This document shows, in pieces, positions 8,544 to 17,859 of a DNA stretch of 64,000 bases. Made by a program: the position numbers and the translations under genes. Origin of the DNA: an uncultured Tenacibaculum sp. (lineage in GTDB: Bacteria; Bacteroidota; Bacteroidia; Flavobacteriales; Flavobacteriaceae); assembly GCA_947501615.1 (NCBI GenBank), contig CANMWK010000002.1:310001-374000 (forward strand), in the 5' to 3' direction. The notes beneath the pieces are model-generated. The model was not told the origin of the DNA. It searched no databases and saw nothing but the letters and a program-made list of their open reading frames with translations. How positions within the stretch are numbered: position 1 is the stretch's first letter; each line of letters starts with the position of its first letter.

Positions 8544-11360
8544 ATGAGAAGAAAAGTAATAATTGCATTCGTACTTATTTTTCAGGGGCTAACGCTTTTT
8601 GCCCAAGCTCGAACAGTTTCAGGAGTTTTATCTGATGATAGTGGCCCTTTGCCTGGAGTTTCAATACTAATAAAAGGAACATCAAGAGGAACTGAAACAG
8701 ATTTTGATGGTAAATATAGTATTGAATGTAATGTAGGAGATGTCTTAGTATTTTCATTTGTAGGAATGAAAACTAGAGAAGTTGTAGTAACAAATAAGAT
8801 GTTTACAGATGCTAATACGAACAATGCGAAATATATTGAGGTAAAGTTACTGCGTTCGAATGCTTATGAAGAGGCGATTAAAAAAAACAAGAAAGAACAA
8901 AAAATTCTTAATATAGATAACGCAAAACGTGTATACAATGGAAATAAAGTATACACTGAATTTTACAGAATTAAAGATATAGTTATTGGGGAAGAAAATG
9001 TTAAACTCACCTATTTTAAACCCGATATTTATTTTGAAATAAACTTAGATACTAAAATAGGTTTTCAGTTTACAAAAGATAGTAACCTTCCAGAATTACA
9101 ATGTTCTTTCAGTCAAGGTGCTTCGTCTCTTGGTCAGCTTTCCTTTCAAGGGCCAACAACAGGGAATTTGTTTTCTTATGGACCAAATTTGAATGCATTA
9201 GAGTTTAATGGGATTGCTAATCCTTATGATATTAACGGAGAATTGGTAGGTTTAGGGTTAGGTAATGGCAATACTGCAAAAGCCTATGATAATTTGTTAT
9301 TTCAAGATGTTGTGAATCATGCTCACAACTTGTCTCTAAATGTAGCTACAAAAAATGAGAGGTTTGATGTATATGTCGATAATGAAAATACAAAAGATCA
9401 GTATGGTAAAGAACAAAGTGTGAGTAATAAGTTAAGATTGTCGTATCAGCAATTTAAAGATTTGAATCGATTAAATTGGGAGTCATTTATAACATATCAA
9501 GACTTAGAAAATAATCAGCCTAATATTAATGGCTTTCAAAATAATTTATTATTAAATCTTTGGGCAACACCTCCGTCTTTTAGTAATAATCAAGGTGCTA
9601 TTCTTCCAGATAATACACAAAGAAGTTTTAGTGTTAGTTTTAATAATCCGAATTGGTTATTAGATCAGAATAAAAACACTATTGAAAATGAAATTTTCAG
9701 TTTAAGTGTTAAGAATAAGATTGACTTAGCAAATTTTAAATTGAAGGGTGCTTTAAATTTTAATCATCAGACAAATAATCAAGAGTTTGGACTTCCAAGA
9801 GGATCAGTAGGCTTTGAAGAAGGTTTTTTAACAAAAAAACAAGTTAAAGAAAATAGTATAACTGCTAGGTTAAATTTAGCTTACAAAAAGGATTACACTC
9901 ATGATGAGCTCAATATAAAATCTATTGTGAATTACGATTATGAGACACTAGATTTTCTCTTTTCGGAATCTATCGGATTTCAACCTTTTTCTTTTGATAA
10001 TGCTTCAAATAATATCGAAAATAATGTAGTAAAGAGTAGAACTAGATTGCAATTGTCAAATCAGTTTAAGTATGATTTAGATAATAAATTTAAGTTCACT
10101 CTTATCAATAACTCCTACATATCAAGTATTCAAAAGAATGAATGGTTTTTACCTTCATTTGAGTTAGAAGCAGATTTAAAAACAGTATTTGATATGTATG
10201 CTTTCAATCGTTTAGTTTTAACATCAAAAGCTTCTTTCAATGTAAACGACATGCCCCTGTATTATCGAAATCAAAGTCATAATAGTTTATTGATTTCTCC
10301 AGAACAAAGCCTAGGGTATACTACAAATAATGATTTGTTTATTAATTCGAATATAGCACTAGAGAAGATTAAAAGTTACGAAGTTAATGGATTTCTAAGT
10401 TTTTATATGTTAGAGGGAAATACTGATATTAATCTAACATATTATCATAGAAAAATTGAAGGAAGTGTTTTTCCAGTATTAGAGAGTGGTAATTTTAGAT
10501 TAAGTAATGTTGCTGATATTATAAATACTGGTTTTGAAATTGAATTGAATTCGAGTATCAGATTGTTTGATGATTTTTTTTATAATCCAAGTATTGTATT
10601 TACTTCTTATACAAATGAGGTGGTGGCATTAGCATCAAACCAAAGAAGTATACCGATAGCTGGTTTTAATACTACAGCTAAACATTTAATTGAGGGAAAA
10701 CCTTCAGGGGTATTGGTAGGATCTGCATATGAAAGAGACGCAAATAATAACATTATTATAGATAGTAATGGATTCCCGTTAGTAGCTTCAGCTCCAGAAA
10801 TTATAGGAAATCCTATACCTGATTTTAATTTAGGTATTACGAACAGTTTCAAATGGGAAGGTTTTAAGTTTAGTATGACTTTGGATATACAACAAGGAGG
10901 TGATGTATGGAATGGTACACAAAATGTTTTAAATTATTTAGGAACTTCTTTAGCATCTGGAAATGATAGAACAATAAATAATTTTGTGTTTAGTGGAATG
11001 GATGTTCAGGGGAATACAAATACAATTCCTGTAGATTTTTATAACCCCAATAACCCGATTTTTGAAAATAGATTTGTTCGATATGGATTTGAAGGATTAG
11101 CAGAAGAAGCAATAGTAGACGCAAGTTATATTAATTTGAAATCAATACGTGCTTCGTACGCTTTCTTAGATGATGAAAATGATAGGTTTTTTAGGGCGTT
11201 AGAGTTAGGTGTTTATGCAAATAATATCGCTACATGGACAAAAGCAAAAGGGTATTCGCCATATGATACCTTGTATGGTAATGCTTCTAGTCAAGGATTA
11301 AACTTCTTTAATACTCCGCTTTTAAGTGAGGTTGGGGTAACACTAAAAATTAAAATATGA
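8544..11360 (+). CDS. SusC/RagA-type outer-membrane beta-barrel lacking a plug domain
   Basis: A 938-residue protein with a signal peptide (1-21, cleaved after LFAQ or nearby) and a CarboxypepD_reg-like domain (23-83, GVLSDDSGPLPGVSILIKGT). A SusC/RagA barrel runs from about residue 180 to the end: LPELQ...FSQG, FQGPTTGNLFSYGPN, PYDINGELVGLGLGNG, and a terminal GYSPYDTLYGNAS...VGVTLKIKI. The roughly 120-residue TonB plug with its LDEVVV...ALQGRVAGV...IRGISSI...IDGVP...YGSRGANGVI pattern should lie between the two domains. It is absent; residues 84-180 are a lysine-rich stretch without plug motifs. No SusD gene follows. The next gene overlaps by four bases (ATGA) and contains exactly such a plug, so the two products probably work together in the outer membrane. 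The substrate is unknown. Confidence 0.85.
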   Translation: MRRKVIIAFVLIFQGLTLFAQARTVSGVLSDDSGPLPGVSILIKGTSRGTETDFDGKYSIECNVGDVLVFSFVGMKTREVVVTNKMFTDANTNNAKYIEVKLLRSNAYEEAIKKNKKEQKILNIDNAKRVYNGNKVYTEFYRIKDIVIGEENVKLTYFKPDIYFEINLDTKIGFQFTKDSNLPELQCSFSQGASSLGQLSFQGPTTGNLFSYGPNLNALEFNGIANPYDINGELVGLGLGNGNTAKAYDNLLFQDVVNHAHNLSLNVATKNERFDVYVDNENTKDQYGKEQSVSNKLRLSYQQFKDLNRLNWESFITYQDLENNQPNINGFQNNLLLNLWATPPSFSNNQGAILPDNTQRSFSVSFNNPNWLLDQNKNTIENEIFSLSVKNKIDLANFKLKGALNFNHQTNNQEFGLPRGSVGFEEGFLTKKQVKENSITARLNLAYKKDYTHDELNIKSIVNYDYETLDFLFSESIGFQPFSFDNASNNIENNVVKSRTRLQLSNQFKYDLDNKFKFTLINNSYISSIQKNEWFLPSFELEADLKTVFDMYAFNRLVLTSKASFNVNDMPLYYRNQSHNSLLISPEQSLGYTTNNDLFINSNIALEKIKSYEVNGFLSFYMLEGNTDINLTYYHRKIEGSVFPVLESGNFRLSNVADIINTGFEIELNSSIRLFDDFFYNPSIVFTSYTNEVVALASNQRSIPIAGFNTTAKHLIEGKPSGVLVGSAYERDANNNIIIDSNGFPLVASAPEIIGNPIPDFNLGITNSFKWEGFKFSMTLDIQQGGDVWNGTQNVLNYLGTSLASGNDRTINNFVFSGMDVQGNTNTIPVDFYNPNNPIFENRFVRYGFEGLAEEAIVDASYINLKSIRASYAFLDDENDRFFRALELGVYANNIATWTKAKGYSPYDTLYGNASSQGLNFFNTPLLSEVGVTLKIKI

Positions 11361-14300
11361 AAAAGATTACTATTACTTATTGCGTGTTTGGAGTTGTGCT
11401 TCAACTATTATTTTGTTCGATAATGTCTCCATTACATGCGCAGCAAACAGAAAACATTTTCTTAGAGAAGGTTTACACGCATACAGATCGATCTTTTTAT
11501 TTTCCAGGAGAAACTATTTGGTTTAAATCATATATCGTAGATGAGAATAATCACGCAACTACGCTAAGTGATATTGTATATGCTGAGTTAATTTCACCAA
11601 AAGGAAGTGTTGTAGATAAAATTCGATTAAGTATCAATTATGGTTATGCTTATGGAGATTTTAAAATAAGTGAAGATTGGGTTGGAGGTATATATAAAGT
11701 TAAAATGTACACGAACTATATGTTGAATTTGGAGAATACAGCGCCATTTACAAAAGAAATTACAGTTCAAAAAGTTATAAAACCGAAGGTGTTACTATCC
11801 CTAGATTTTGAGAAAGAGAGTTATGGAAAAGGAGGAGAGGTGGCTGCAAATTTTAAAGTAGAAGATGTAAAAAACAGGCCTATTCGTAATGCAAATATAC
11901 AGTATAAAGTTAAAGTGAAAGGAGAAGAAATTTATAAACAAGAGTTTCTTACAAATGAAGAAGGAAAAGCGGTTTTAAATTTCAAATTACCGGATGATTT
12001 AAATACGACAGATATCGTTTTAAATGTAATAGTTCCTTATAAAGGAGATCGAGAATCGATATCTAGAAGTGTTCCCGTAGTTTTAAATACTATTGATTTG
12101 CAGTTTTTTCCCGAAGGAGGAACATTATTAGCTAATGCAGAAAATAGGCTAGCTTTTAAAGCGATAAACGAATTTGGAAAACCTGTAGATATAACAGGAG
12201 AGATTGTTGATGAACAAGGAGAGTTGGTAAGTTCGTTTGAGAGCTTTCATGACGGTATGGGAGCTGTTGATTTTAATCCTTTGTTGAATACTGAATATTA
12301 TGCTGTTATTAAAACCCCATTTTTAAGTAAAGAAAAAATAAGACTGCCCAAAGCTGTTCAAAATGGAGTTAATATTAGAATAAAATCTAAGGGAGTAAAA
12401 ACTACAGTTCACATCAATTCTAGATTACATAAAAGTTTGAAATTAAAAGTTTTTAGTGCAGGAAGACAGATAGTAACAAAAAATATAGCTTTAGGAACTA
12501 AAATTATTGAATTAAATACTCAAAAATTTCCTGTAGGAATCGCAAAATTCCAAATCATAGATGAAAATAATATTCCACATGCGGAAAGGTTGGTTTTTTT
12601 AAATCCTAAAACGCAACTTTCAGTAGCTATAGCTTTGGATAAAGAAATTTACGAAACGCGTGAAAAAGTAAAAGTATCAATTGCAACTACAGACGAAAAT
12701 AAAAATCCGATTCCTGCAAACCTTTCAATAGCAGTTGTCGATAATAAATTAGTGTCTTTTGCTGATGATAAGCAAGATCATATTTTGTCGCATTTGTTAT
12801 TGTCTTCAGAACTTAAAGGTAAAATACACAAACCTAGTTTCTATTTTAACCCTGAAGAAGAAAAATCATATGAGGCAATTGATTATGTTATGCTTACTCA
12901 TGGTTGGAGAACTTATATTAAAAAGCCGATTAAAAAATTGAAGGGACTTAAATATGCGGCAGAAAAGTTAACAGTTCATTATGGAAGAATAACAGATTTT
13001 AAAGGCAAGCCTAAAAAAGCTAAATTGTTGTTGTTTAATGAACTAGGAAAAAAGGTTTTAGCTTTTGAAACAGATGACAATGGTAATTTCTCTTTTAAAT
13101 ATGGAAGTACAAGGTATTTAAAACTGATAGCATATTCTGATGATAAAGAAAACGTAGTCATTCATGATGTAGGTGTTTCAAAACAAAGGAGAAGAAAAAG
13201 TTTTGTTGCGAATGTTTCTGAAAATGAAAACAGGAGAAGTGAAACTCAATTGAGAACAGATTTTCAAAATATTGTAGAAAGAGAGCAAACCAATGATGAT
13301 GGAGAAGGTGCGGTATCTGTGATGCTTCAAGAAGATGGGGCTGCTTTAGAAGAAGTTGTTGTAGTGAGTGCTTATAACGCTTCAGCAACTAGAAGTACTA
13401 CTGGAGCAATAACTTCGGTTACTCAGGAAGATTTACCCAACAACGAGTCTATAGCTCAAGTTTTACAAGGTAGAGTTGGGGGAGTTGAAGTTCAAAATGG
13501 AACAGCAGGAAATTCTTCAAGTATTTCCATACGTGGTTGGAGTTCAATTTCAGGGAATAATCAACCTTTAATTATTATCGATGGTGTTCCGTATAAGCAA
13601 GATGTTTTATCAAATTTAAATGGAGAAGAAGTTCATAGCGTAAAGGTATTTAAAGATAATATAGCAACAAGCTTATATGGGAGTAACGCTGTAAATGGTG
13701 TTGTTGTAGTAACGACAAAAAGTAGAGGTTTTAATTCTAATTGGGGTAAAAAAAGATTACAAAATGCAAAGTATAATAATTACTCAGTAAAAGATTTATA
13801 TAATAGAGATGTAGTAACGTTTTATCGTGCAAAAGTATTTTATGTACCAAAATACAATACCTCTGAAAAAGTAGAAAAGCGAACAGATTTTAGGCAAACT
13901 ATTTATTGGAATCCCGTCGTGCAAACAAATGAAAAAGGAAAAGCAAAATTTGAGTTTTACAATTCAGATGCTATTACTTCATTTCAAGTCCTTGCTGAAG
14001 GAGTTGGAGCTAATGGATTAATTGGAAGGCAAAAGAAAAATTACGCAACAAGAAAGTATGTAAACGTAGCGTTGAAATCACCAAATTATATGACAATAAA
14101 GGATACTATTTTATTGCCCTTGGTGATAACAAACGAGCTTAAAAAAGAAGTAAAAGGTAAATTATCGATTATAGTACCACCACAAATTAAACTTCTAGAA
14201 TCTTTTGAAGAGGATTTAACTATAGGGGCGAGTAGTTCATTCAAAAGAAATATTAAGATAGTTCCTGTGGATAAAGTAAGTCATGAAAATATTACAGTAG

Positions 14301-15946
14301 CATTTGAATCTGAAAGTTATTCGGATAATGTAGCAAAAGAAGTAACGGTTGTGAGTCCATATTACCCAACTAGACTTTCCATTTCGGAAAGTAAGTCAAA
14401 ATCTTATAGATTTAAATTGAATAATCCAGTACCTAATAGTGTAAAAGCAGATTTTACTGTGTATGTAGATGTGGTTGGAGATATCATGAATGGGGTAGAG
14501 AGTATTATTAGGGAACCTTATGGCTGTTTCGAACAAGTATCTTCTGCAACTTATCCCAATGTGTTAGTGCTAAACTATTTAAAAGAAACGGGGAAAAGTA
14601 ATCCAGAGATAGAGAAAAAAGCAATACGTTTTATTAAAAAAGGATATAAAAAGTTAGCAGGATATGAAACTAGTAAAGATGGATTCGAATGGTATGGAGA
14701 AGCGCCTCCTCATGAAGCTTTAACAGCCTATGGTTTGATGGAGTTTACAGAGATGGAACAAGTGTTTTCAGGTGTAAGTAAAGCGATGTTAAAAAGAACA
14801 ATTAACTATTTGCTTAGTAGAAGGGATGGTAGAGGAGGATTTAAACAAAATCGAGGTAAATATGGTTTTTCGGCTGCTCCAGAAGATGTTAATAATGCAT
14901 ATATTGTGTATGCGATATCTACTGCAAATGCGAATGTAGATATAGAAAAAGAATATAATACTGCGCTAGAAGTAGCTCTAAAAACAAAAGACACCTATAA
15001 GATGGCTTTATTAGCATTAGCTAGTTATAACTTAAAGAAGTATACTAATGCAAATCGTTTATTGAAAGAATTAAAAGCAAATATTGAGGAATATAGTTTT
15101 TCAAGTCTTCCAGTGTCGCAAACAATTACACGTTCATATGGAGATGCGAAAAATATTGAAACATTGGCTTTTACATTATTAGCTTTAATGAGAGATTATA
15201 AAGAAAATGATTTTTTAATTACTCAGGGAATCGAAAAATTGGTAAGTAAACGGACATATGGAAGATTTGGATCAACACAATCTACTAGTATGGCGTTAAA
15301 AGCATTGATAGAGTATACTAAAAATTATAAAAGAAAATTGGTATCTGAGAAGCATTTTGCTACTATTTATATTAATGGGGAAAAAATTAAAACTAATTTG
15401 TCGATAACAGCCTCAGGGAAAGTTACGATTGAAAACTTAGAGCAATATCTTGTTGATGGAAAAGTACAAGACTTGCGAATAGATTTCACGAATAAAGACG
15501 CCACTTTTCCCTATGAGTTTAATGTTAATTATGATAGTTTCTTACCATCTTCATCACTTAAATCACCATTAAGTTTTGTAACGAAAATTGTAAATGAAAC
15601 TACAAAAGTTGGAGAGAATGTAAGTATGGAAATTAGTGTTTCTAATATTAAAAAAGAATATTTAGGTATGGTAACTTCTATTGTTGGGATTCCTTCAGGA
15701 GCATCATTGCAACCATGGCAGTTAAAAGAATTGAAAGAGACAAAACAAGTAGCGTATTACGAAGTGTTTGATAATTACTTGGTGTTATATTGGAGATCTT
15801 TTCAAAAGAAAGAAGAAAAAAAGATACGCTTAGATTTAAAAGCGGAGGTCCCAGGAGTGTATACGGCTCCCGCAAGTACTGCTTATTTATATTATGGAGA
15901 TGAATTTAAAACTTGGATTAAAGGAAGTGAACTTAAAATAGAGTGA
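11357..15946 (+). CDS. Alpha-2-macroglobulin-like protein with an embedded TonB plug domain
   Basis: A 1529-residue exported protein with a signal peptide of about 29 residues (cut after PLHA) and no clear lipobox. An MG2-like domain comes first (about 33-125, THTDRSFYFPGETIWFKSYI). More macroglobulin/Ig-type modules, a HGWRTY segment and a CarboxypepD-like fold (about 540-610) follow. After an acidic linker comes a complete SusC-type plug, residues 664-791 (LEEVVVVSAYN, VLQGRVGGVEV, SIRGWSSISG, IIIDGVPY, YGSNAVNGVVVVTTK). The alpha-2-macroglobulin MG7-type domain (around W851), a thioester domain with C1057-F-E-Q1060, an alpha/alpha toroid and C-terminal beta modules complete it. Macroglobulins trap proteases through the thioester. 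The plug sits roughly where the bait region would be. It is translationally coupled (ATGA) to the plugless barrel gene. The role as plug donor is inferred. Confidence 0.85.
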   Translation: MKKITITYCVFGVVLQLLFCSIMSPLHAQQTENIFLEKVYTHTDRSFYFPGETIWFKSYIVDENNHATTLSDIVYAELISPKGSVVDKIRLSINYGYAYGDFKISEDWVGGIYKVKMYTNYMLNLENTAPFTKEITVQKVIKPKVLLSLDFEKESYGKGGEVAANFKVEDVKNRPIRNANIQYKVKVKGEEIYKQEFLTNEEGKAVLNFKLPDDLNTTDIVLNVIVPYKGDRESISRSVPVVLNTIDLQFFPEGGTLLANAENRLAFKAINEFGKPVDITGEIVDEQGELVSSFESFHDGMGAVDFNPLLNTEYYAVIKTPFLSKEKIRLPKAVQNGVNIRIKSKGVKTTVHINSRLHKSLKLKVFSAGRQIVTKNIALGTKIIELNTQKFPVGIAKFQIIDENNIPHAERLVFLNPKTQLSVAIALDKEIYETREKVKVSIATTDENKNPIPANLSIAVVDNKLVSFADDKQDHILSHLLLSSELKGKIHKPSFYFNPEEEKSYEAIDYVMLTHGWRTYIKKPIKKLKGLKYAAEKLTVHYGRITDFKGKPKKAKLLLFNELGKKVLAFETDDNGNFSFKYGSTRYLKLIAYSDDKENVVIHDVGVSKQRRRKSFVANVSENENRRSETQLRTDFQNIVEREQTNDDGEGAVSVMLQEDGAALEEVVVVSAYNASATRSTTGAITSVTQEDLPNNESIAQVLQGRVGGVEVQNGTAGNSSSISIRGWSSISGNNQPLIIIDGVPYKQDVLSNLNGEEVHSVKVFKDNIATSLYGSNAVNGVVVVTTKSRGFNSNWGKKRLQNAKYNNYSVKDLYNRDVVTFYRAKVFYVPKYNTSEKVEKRTDFRQTIYWNPVVQTNEKGKAKFEFYNSDAITSFQVLAEGVGANGLIGRQKKNYATRKYVNVALKSPNYMTIKDTILLPLVITNELKKEVKGKLSIIVPPQIKLLESFEEDLTIGASSSFKRNIKIVPVDKVSHENITVAFESESYSDNVAKEVTVVSPYYPTRLSISESKSKSYRFKLNNPVPNSVKADFTVYVDVVGDIMNGVESIIREPYGCFEQVSSATYPNVLVLNYLKETGKSNPEIEKKAIRFIKKGYKKLAGYETSKDGFEWYGEAPPHEALTAYGLMEFTEMEQVFSGVSKAMLKRTINYLLSRRDGRGGFKQNRGKYGFSAAPEDVNNAYIVYAISTANANVDIEKEYNTALEVALKTKDTYKMALLALASYNLKKYTNANRLLKELKANIEEYSFSSLPVSQTITRSYGDAKNIETLAFTLLALMRDYKENDFLITQGIEKLVSKRTYGRFGSTQSTSMALKALIEYTKNYKRKLVSEKHFATIYINGEKIKTNLSITASGKVTIENLEQYLVDGKVQDLRIDFTNKDATFPYEFNVNYDSFLPSSSLKSPLSFVTKIVNETTKVGENVSMEISVSNIKKEYLGMVTSIVGIPSGASLQPWQLKELKETKQVAYYEVFDNYLVLYWRSFQKKEEKKIRLDLKAEVPGVYTAPASTAYLYYGDEFKTWIKGSELKIE

Positions 15947-16037
15947 AAAGGTTTTTCTAATCATATTTTTTAATGGATTCTTCTTTTAGCGTATTGTTTG
16001 GGATTTAAAGTTTTAGGGGGACTCTTAGATGAAAAAA

Positions 16038-16463
16038 TTAAACTTTACTGTAAGCTGCATTTTTCATTACATCAGCCATAATACCATAGGTGTCTGCCCA
16101 TGCTTGTTTCACCTCAGGAGTAAAATCATCTCCTAAACCTGTTTGTAAAGTCTCTAAAAGTGCACTGCCGACTGTATCGTAATGAGAAGCCTCTACTTTA
16201 TAGTTAACATGTCTTTTTCCAAGGTCTTCTAATACAGGAATTAATCTGTCTAATTTAGATAAACCAGCAACAGCGGTAGATAGCATTGTCATTAGTTTGT
16301 TTCCTTGTTCTTTCATGGCGCTAGCATCATTTGTAGGAAAAATCATTTTTAATTTAGGATCCAATTCAAATAATTTAGTGTAAAATATTTCAGCTGCTGT
16401 GCTTGCTATTGGAGCAACTTTTGAAAAAGAAGTTTGTACAAGGTTAATTGTTTTTTGTTCCAT
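16038..16463 (-). CDS. Bacterial globin (single-domain haemoglobin)
   Basis: A 141-residue haem protein of the flavohaemoglobin/Vitreoscilla-haemoglobin domain family. The proximal histidine is H85 in LGKRHVNY, followed by the conserved SHYDTVGSALL helix. The distal E7 position appears to be Q53. There is no FAD/NAD reductase extension, so it is a stand-alone globin, useful for oxygen or nitric-oxide chemistry only with a separate reductase. It is transcribed alone on the minus strand with about 450 bases of non-coding DNA upstream. The fold is secure and the physiological role is open. Confidence 0.9.
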   Translation of the reverse strand: MEQKTINLVQTSFSKVAPIASTAAEIFYTKLFELDPKLKMIFPTNDASAMKEQGNKLMTMLSTAVAGLSKLDRLIPVLEDLGKRHVNYKVEASHYDTVGSALLETLQTGLGDDFTPEVKQAWADTYGIMADVMKNAAYSKV

Positions 16464-16920
16464 GTGTATAGTAATTCGTTAAATAATTTTAAGTATATTA
16501 TAAGTATTTATACGTATAATTTGATTGAATGTACTACGTGTTGTTAAGAAAAACAAATGGGGAATAAATGAGTTTATACTATTTTTAATGCTTTTGCTTG
16601 TTGAAATAAAGTATAGATTAACAAATGTTTAATTTCCTCTGTGTTTTATTACTAAACATTAAAATTGCACTTTTTAGCTTTTAGTACTTTTAAGAATTAT
16701 ATAATTTTCAATGAAAAATGTTAAAAGTCAATAAAATTATTCATTCCTACGAAAAGCCATATTTATTTATGGTGTAGTATCATGTTTTGTAAGGCTTATT
16801 TGTTGACGAAAAGTTTACGATTTTTTAATTTTAAAGAATATTCAACAAATAATTTGCTTAACCACAACAATTAGGAATGATCCATAATAATAAACAAAAA
16901 AAGTAATTTTTTGAAATAGA
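16464..16920. other. Non-coding A/T-rich stretch between globin and tRNA-Phe
   Basis: I find no convincing open frame, RNA or repeat in these 457 bases. They must contain the globin promoter (minus strand), but I could not pick one site with confidence. Confidence 0.5.
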
Positions 16921-16947
16921 AAAAGCCCTGAAATAATCAGGGCTTTT
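16921..16947 (-). terminator. Terminator downstream of tRNA-Phe
   Basis: AAAAGCCCTGA (16921-16931) and TCAGGGCTTTT (16937-16947) form an 11-bp hairpin with a five-base loop. Read on the minus strand it is followed by T-rich sequence, just after the tRNA 3' end. Confidence 0.8.
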
Positions 16948-16951
16948 GAAG

Positions 16952-17024
16952 TGGTACCTCCAGGAATCGAACCAGGGACACAAGGATTTTCAGTCCTTTG
17001 CTCTACCAACTGAGCTAAGGTACC
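16952..17024 (-). tRNA. tRNA-Phe (GAA)
   Basis: The 73-base cloverleaf reads from the minus strand: acceptor GGTACCT/AGGTACC with discriminator A, D-arm TAGCTCAGTTGGTAGAGC, anticodon loop CTGAAAA giving GAA, and T-arm CCTGGTTCGATTCCTGG. The 3' CCA is not encoded, since the bases after the discriminator are C-T. It is the only tRNA gene I find in the window. Confidence 0.96.
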
Positions 17025-17095
17025 AGCTTGTTAGCGGATGCAAATATATAACAGTTTTTTGAATCCAACCAAATAAAAATGTAAAAAATCTATTT

Positions 17096-17103
17096 TAAAT
17101 TTG
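17096..17103 (+). promoter_or_regulatory. -7 promoter box upstream of coaX
   Basis: TAAATTTG matches TAnnTTTG 21 bases before the coaX ATG, giving a very short leader. No well-spaced TTG is visible upstream. Confidence 0.5.
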
Positions 17104-17124
17104 CCGATAGAATAAATTTAAGAA

Positions 17125-17859
17125 ATGGATTTAATTATTGATGTTGGAAATACTAGAGCTAAAGCAGCTGTTTTTGAAAAAGATAACTTGAAGCATCTTT
17201 TCGTTTTTGACAAAAACAAAATTATTTTAGAGGTAAAAAAAATTTTAAAAAAATTTCAGATAGGAGGGTCAATTATATCCGCAGTATCAAAATTATCACC
17301 TGAAACATTCAAAAAACTTCATGAATTATTAGTGAATTTAATAGAATTAAATAGCACTACTAAAATTCCATTTAAGAATAATTATGGAACTCCAAACACA
17401 TTAGGAGTGGATAGAATTGCATTAGCAAGTTATGCTTTTAATGATTTTCCTGAAAAGAATGTGTTGGTTATAGATGCTGGTACTTGCGTAACTTTTGATT
17501 TTTTAAACAGTGAAGGAGAATATTTAGGAGGAGCAATTTCACCAGGATTAGCAATGAGATATCAGTCGTTGAATAATTACACATCAAAATTACCTTTGCT
17601 AACATCAGAAGTGCCAAAAAGCTTCATAGGAACTACCACAAAAGAATCAATTCACTCTGGAGTCGTAAATGGTATTTGTCGAGAAATAGATGGCGTTGTT
17701 ACACAGTATAAAAAAGAATATGAAGATTTAACAGTACTTTTAACAGGAGGAGATACATTATTTTTGGCTAAACAATTAAAAAATCACATATTTGCCAATC
17801 CAAATTTGGTTTTGGAGGGATTACATCGAATATTGACTTATAACAGAGCGGATGACTAA
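17125..17859 (+). CDS. coaX: Type III pantothenate kinase
   Basis: A 244-residue acetate-kinase-fold enzyme phosphorylating pantothenate in the first step of coenzyme A synthesis. The phosphate-1 motif DVGNTRAK (residues 6-13), the GVDRIALA motif, and the phosphate-2 motif DAGTCVTFD are all present. It heads a seven-gene co-directional run devoted mainly to the cell envelope. The next gene starts eight bases before its stop, which indicates translational coupling. Confidence 0.95.
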   Translation: MDLIIDVGNTRAKAAVFEKDNLKHLFVFDKNKIILEVKKILKKFQIGGSIISAVSKLSPETFKKLHELLVNLIELNSTTKIPFKNNYGTPNTLGVDRIALASYAFNDFPEKNVLVIDAGTCVTFDFLNSEGEYLGGAISPGLAMRYQSLNNYTSKLPLLTSEVPKSFIGTTTKESIHSGVVNGICREIDGVVTQYKKEYEDLTVLLTGGDTLFLAKQLKNHIFANPNLVLEGLHRILTYNRADD

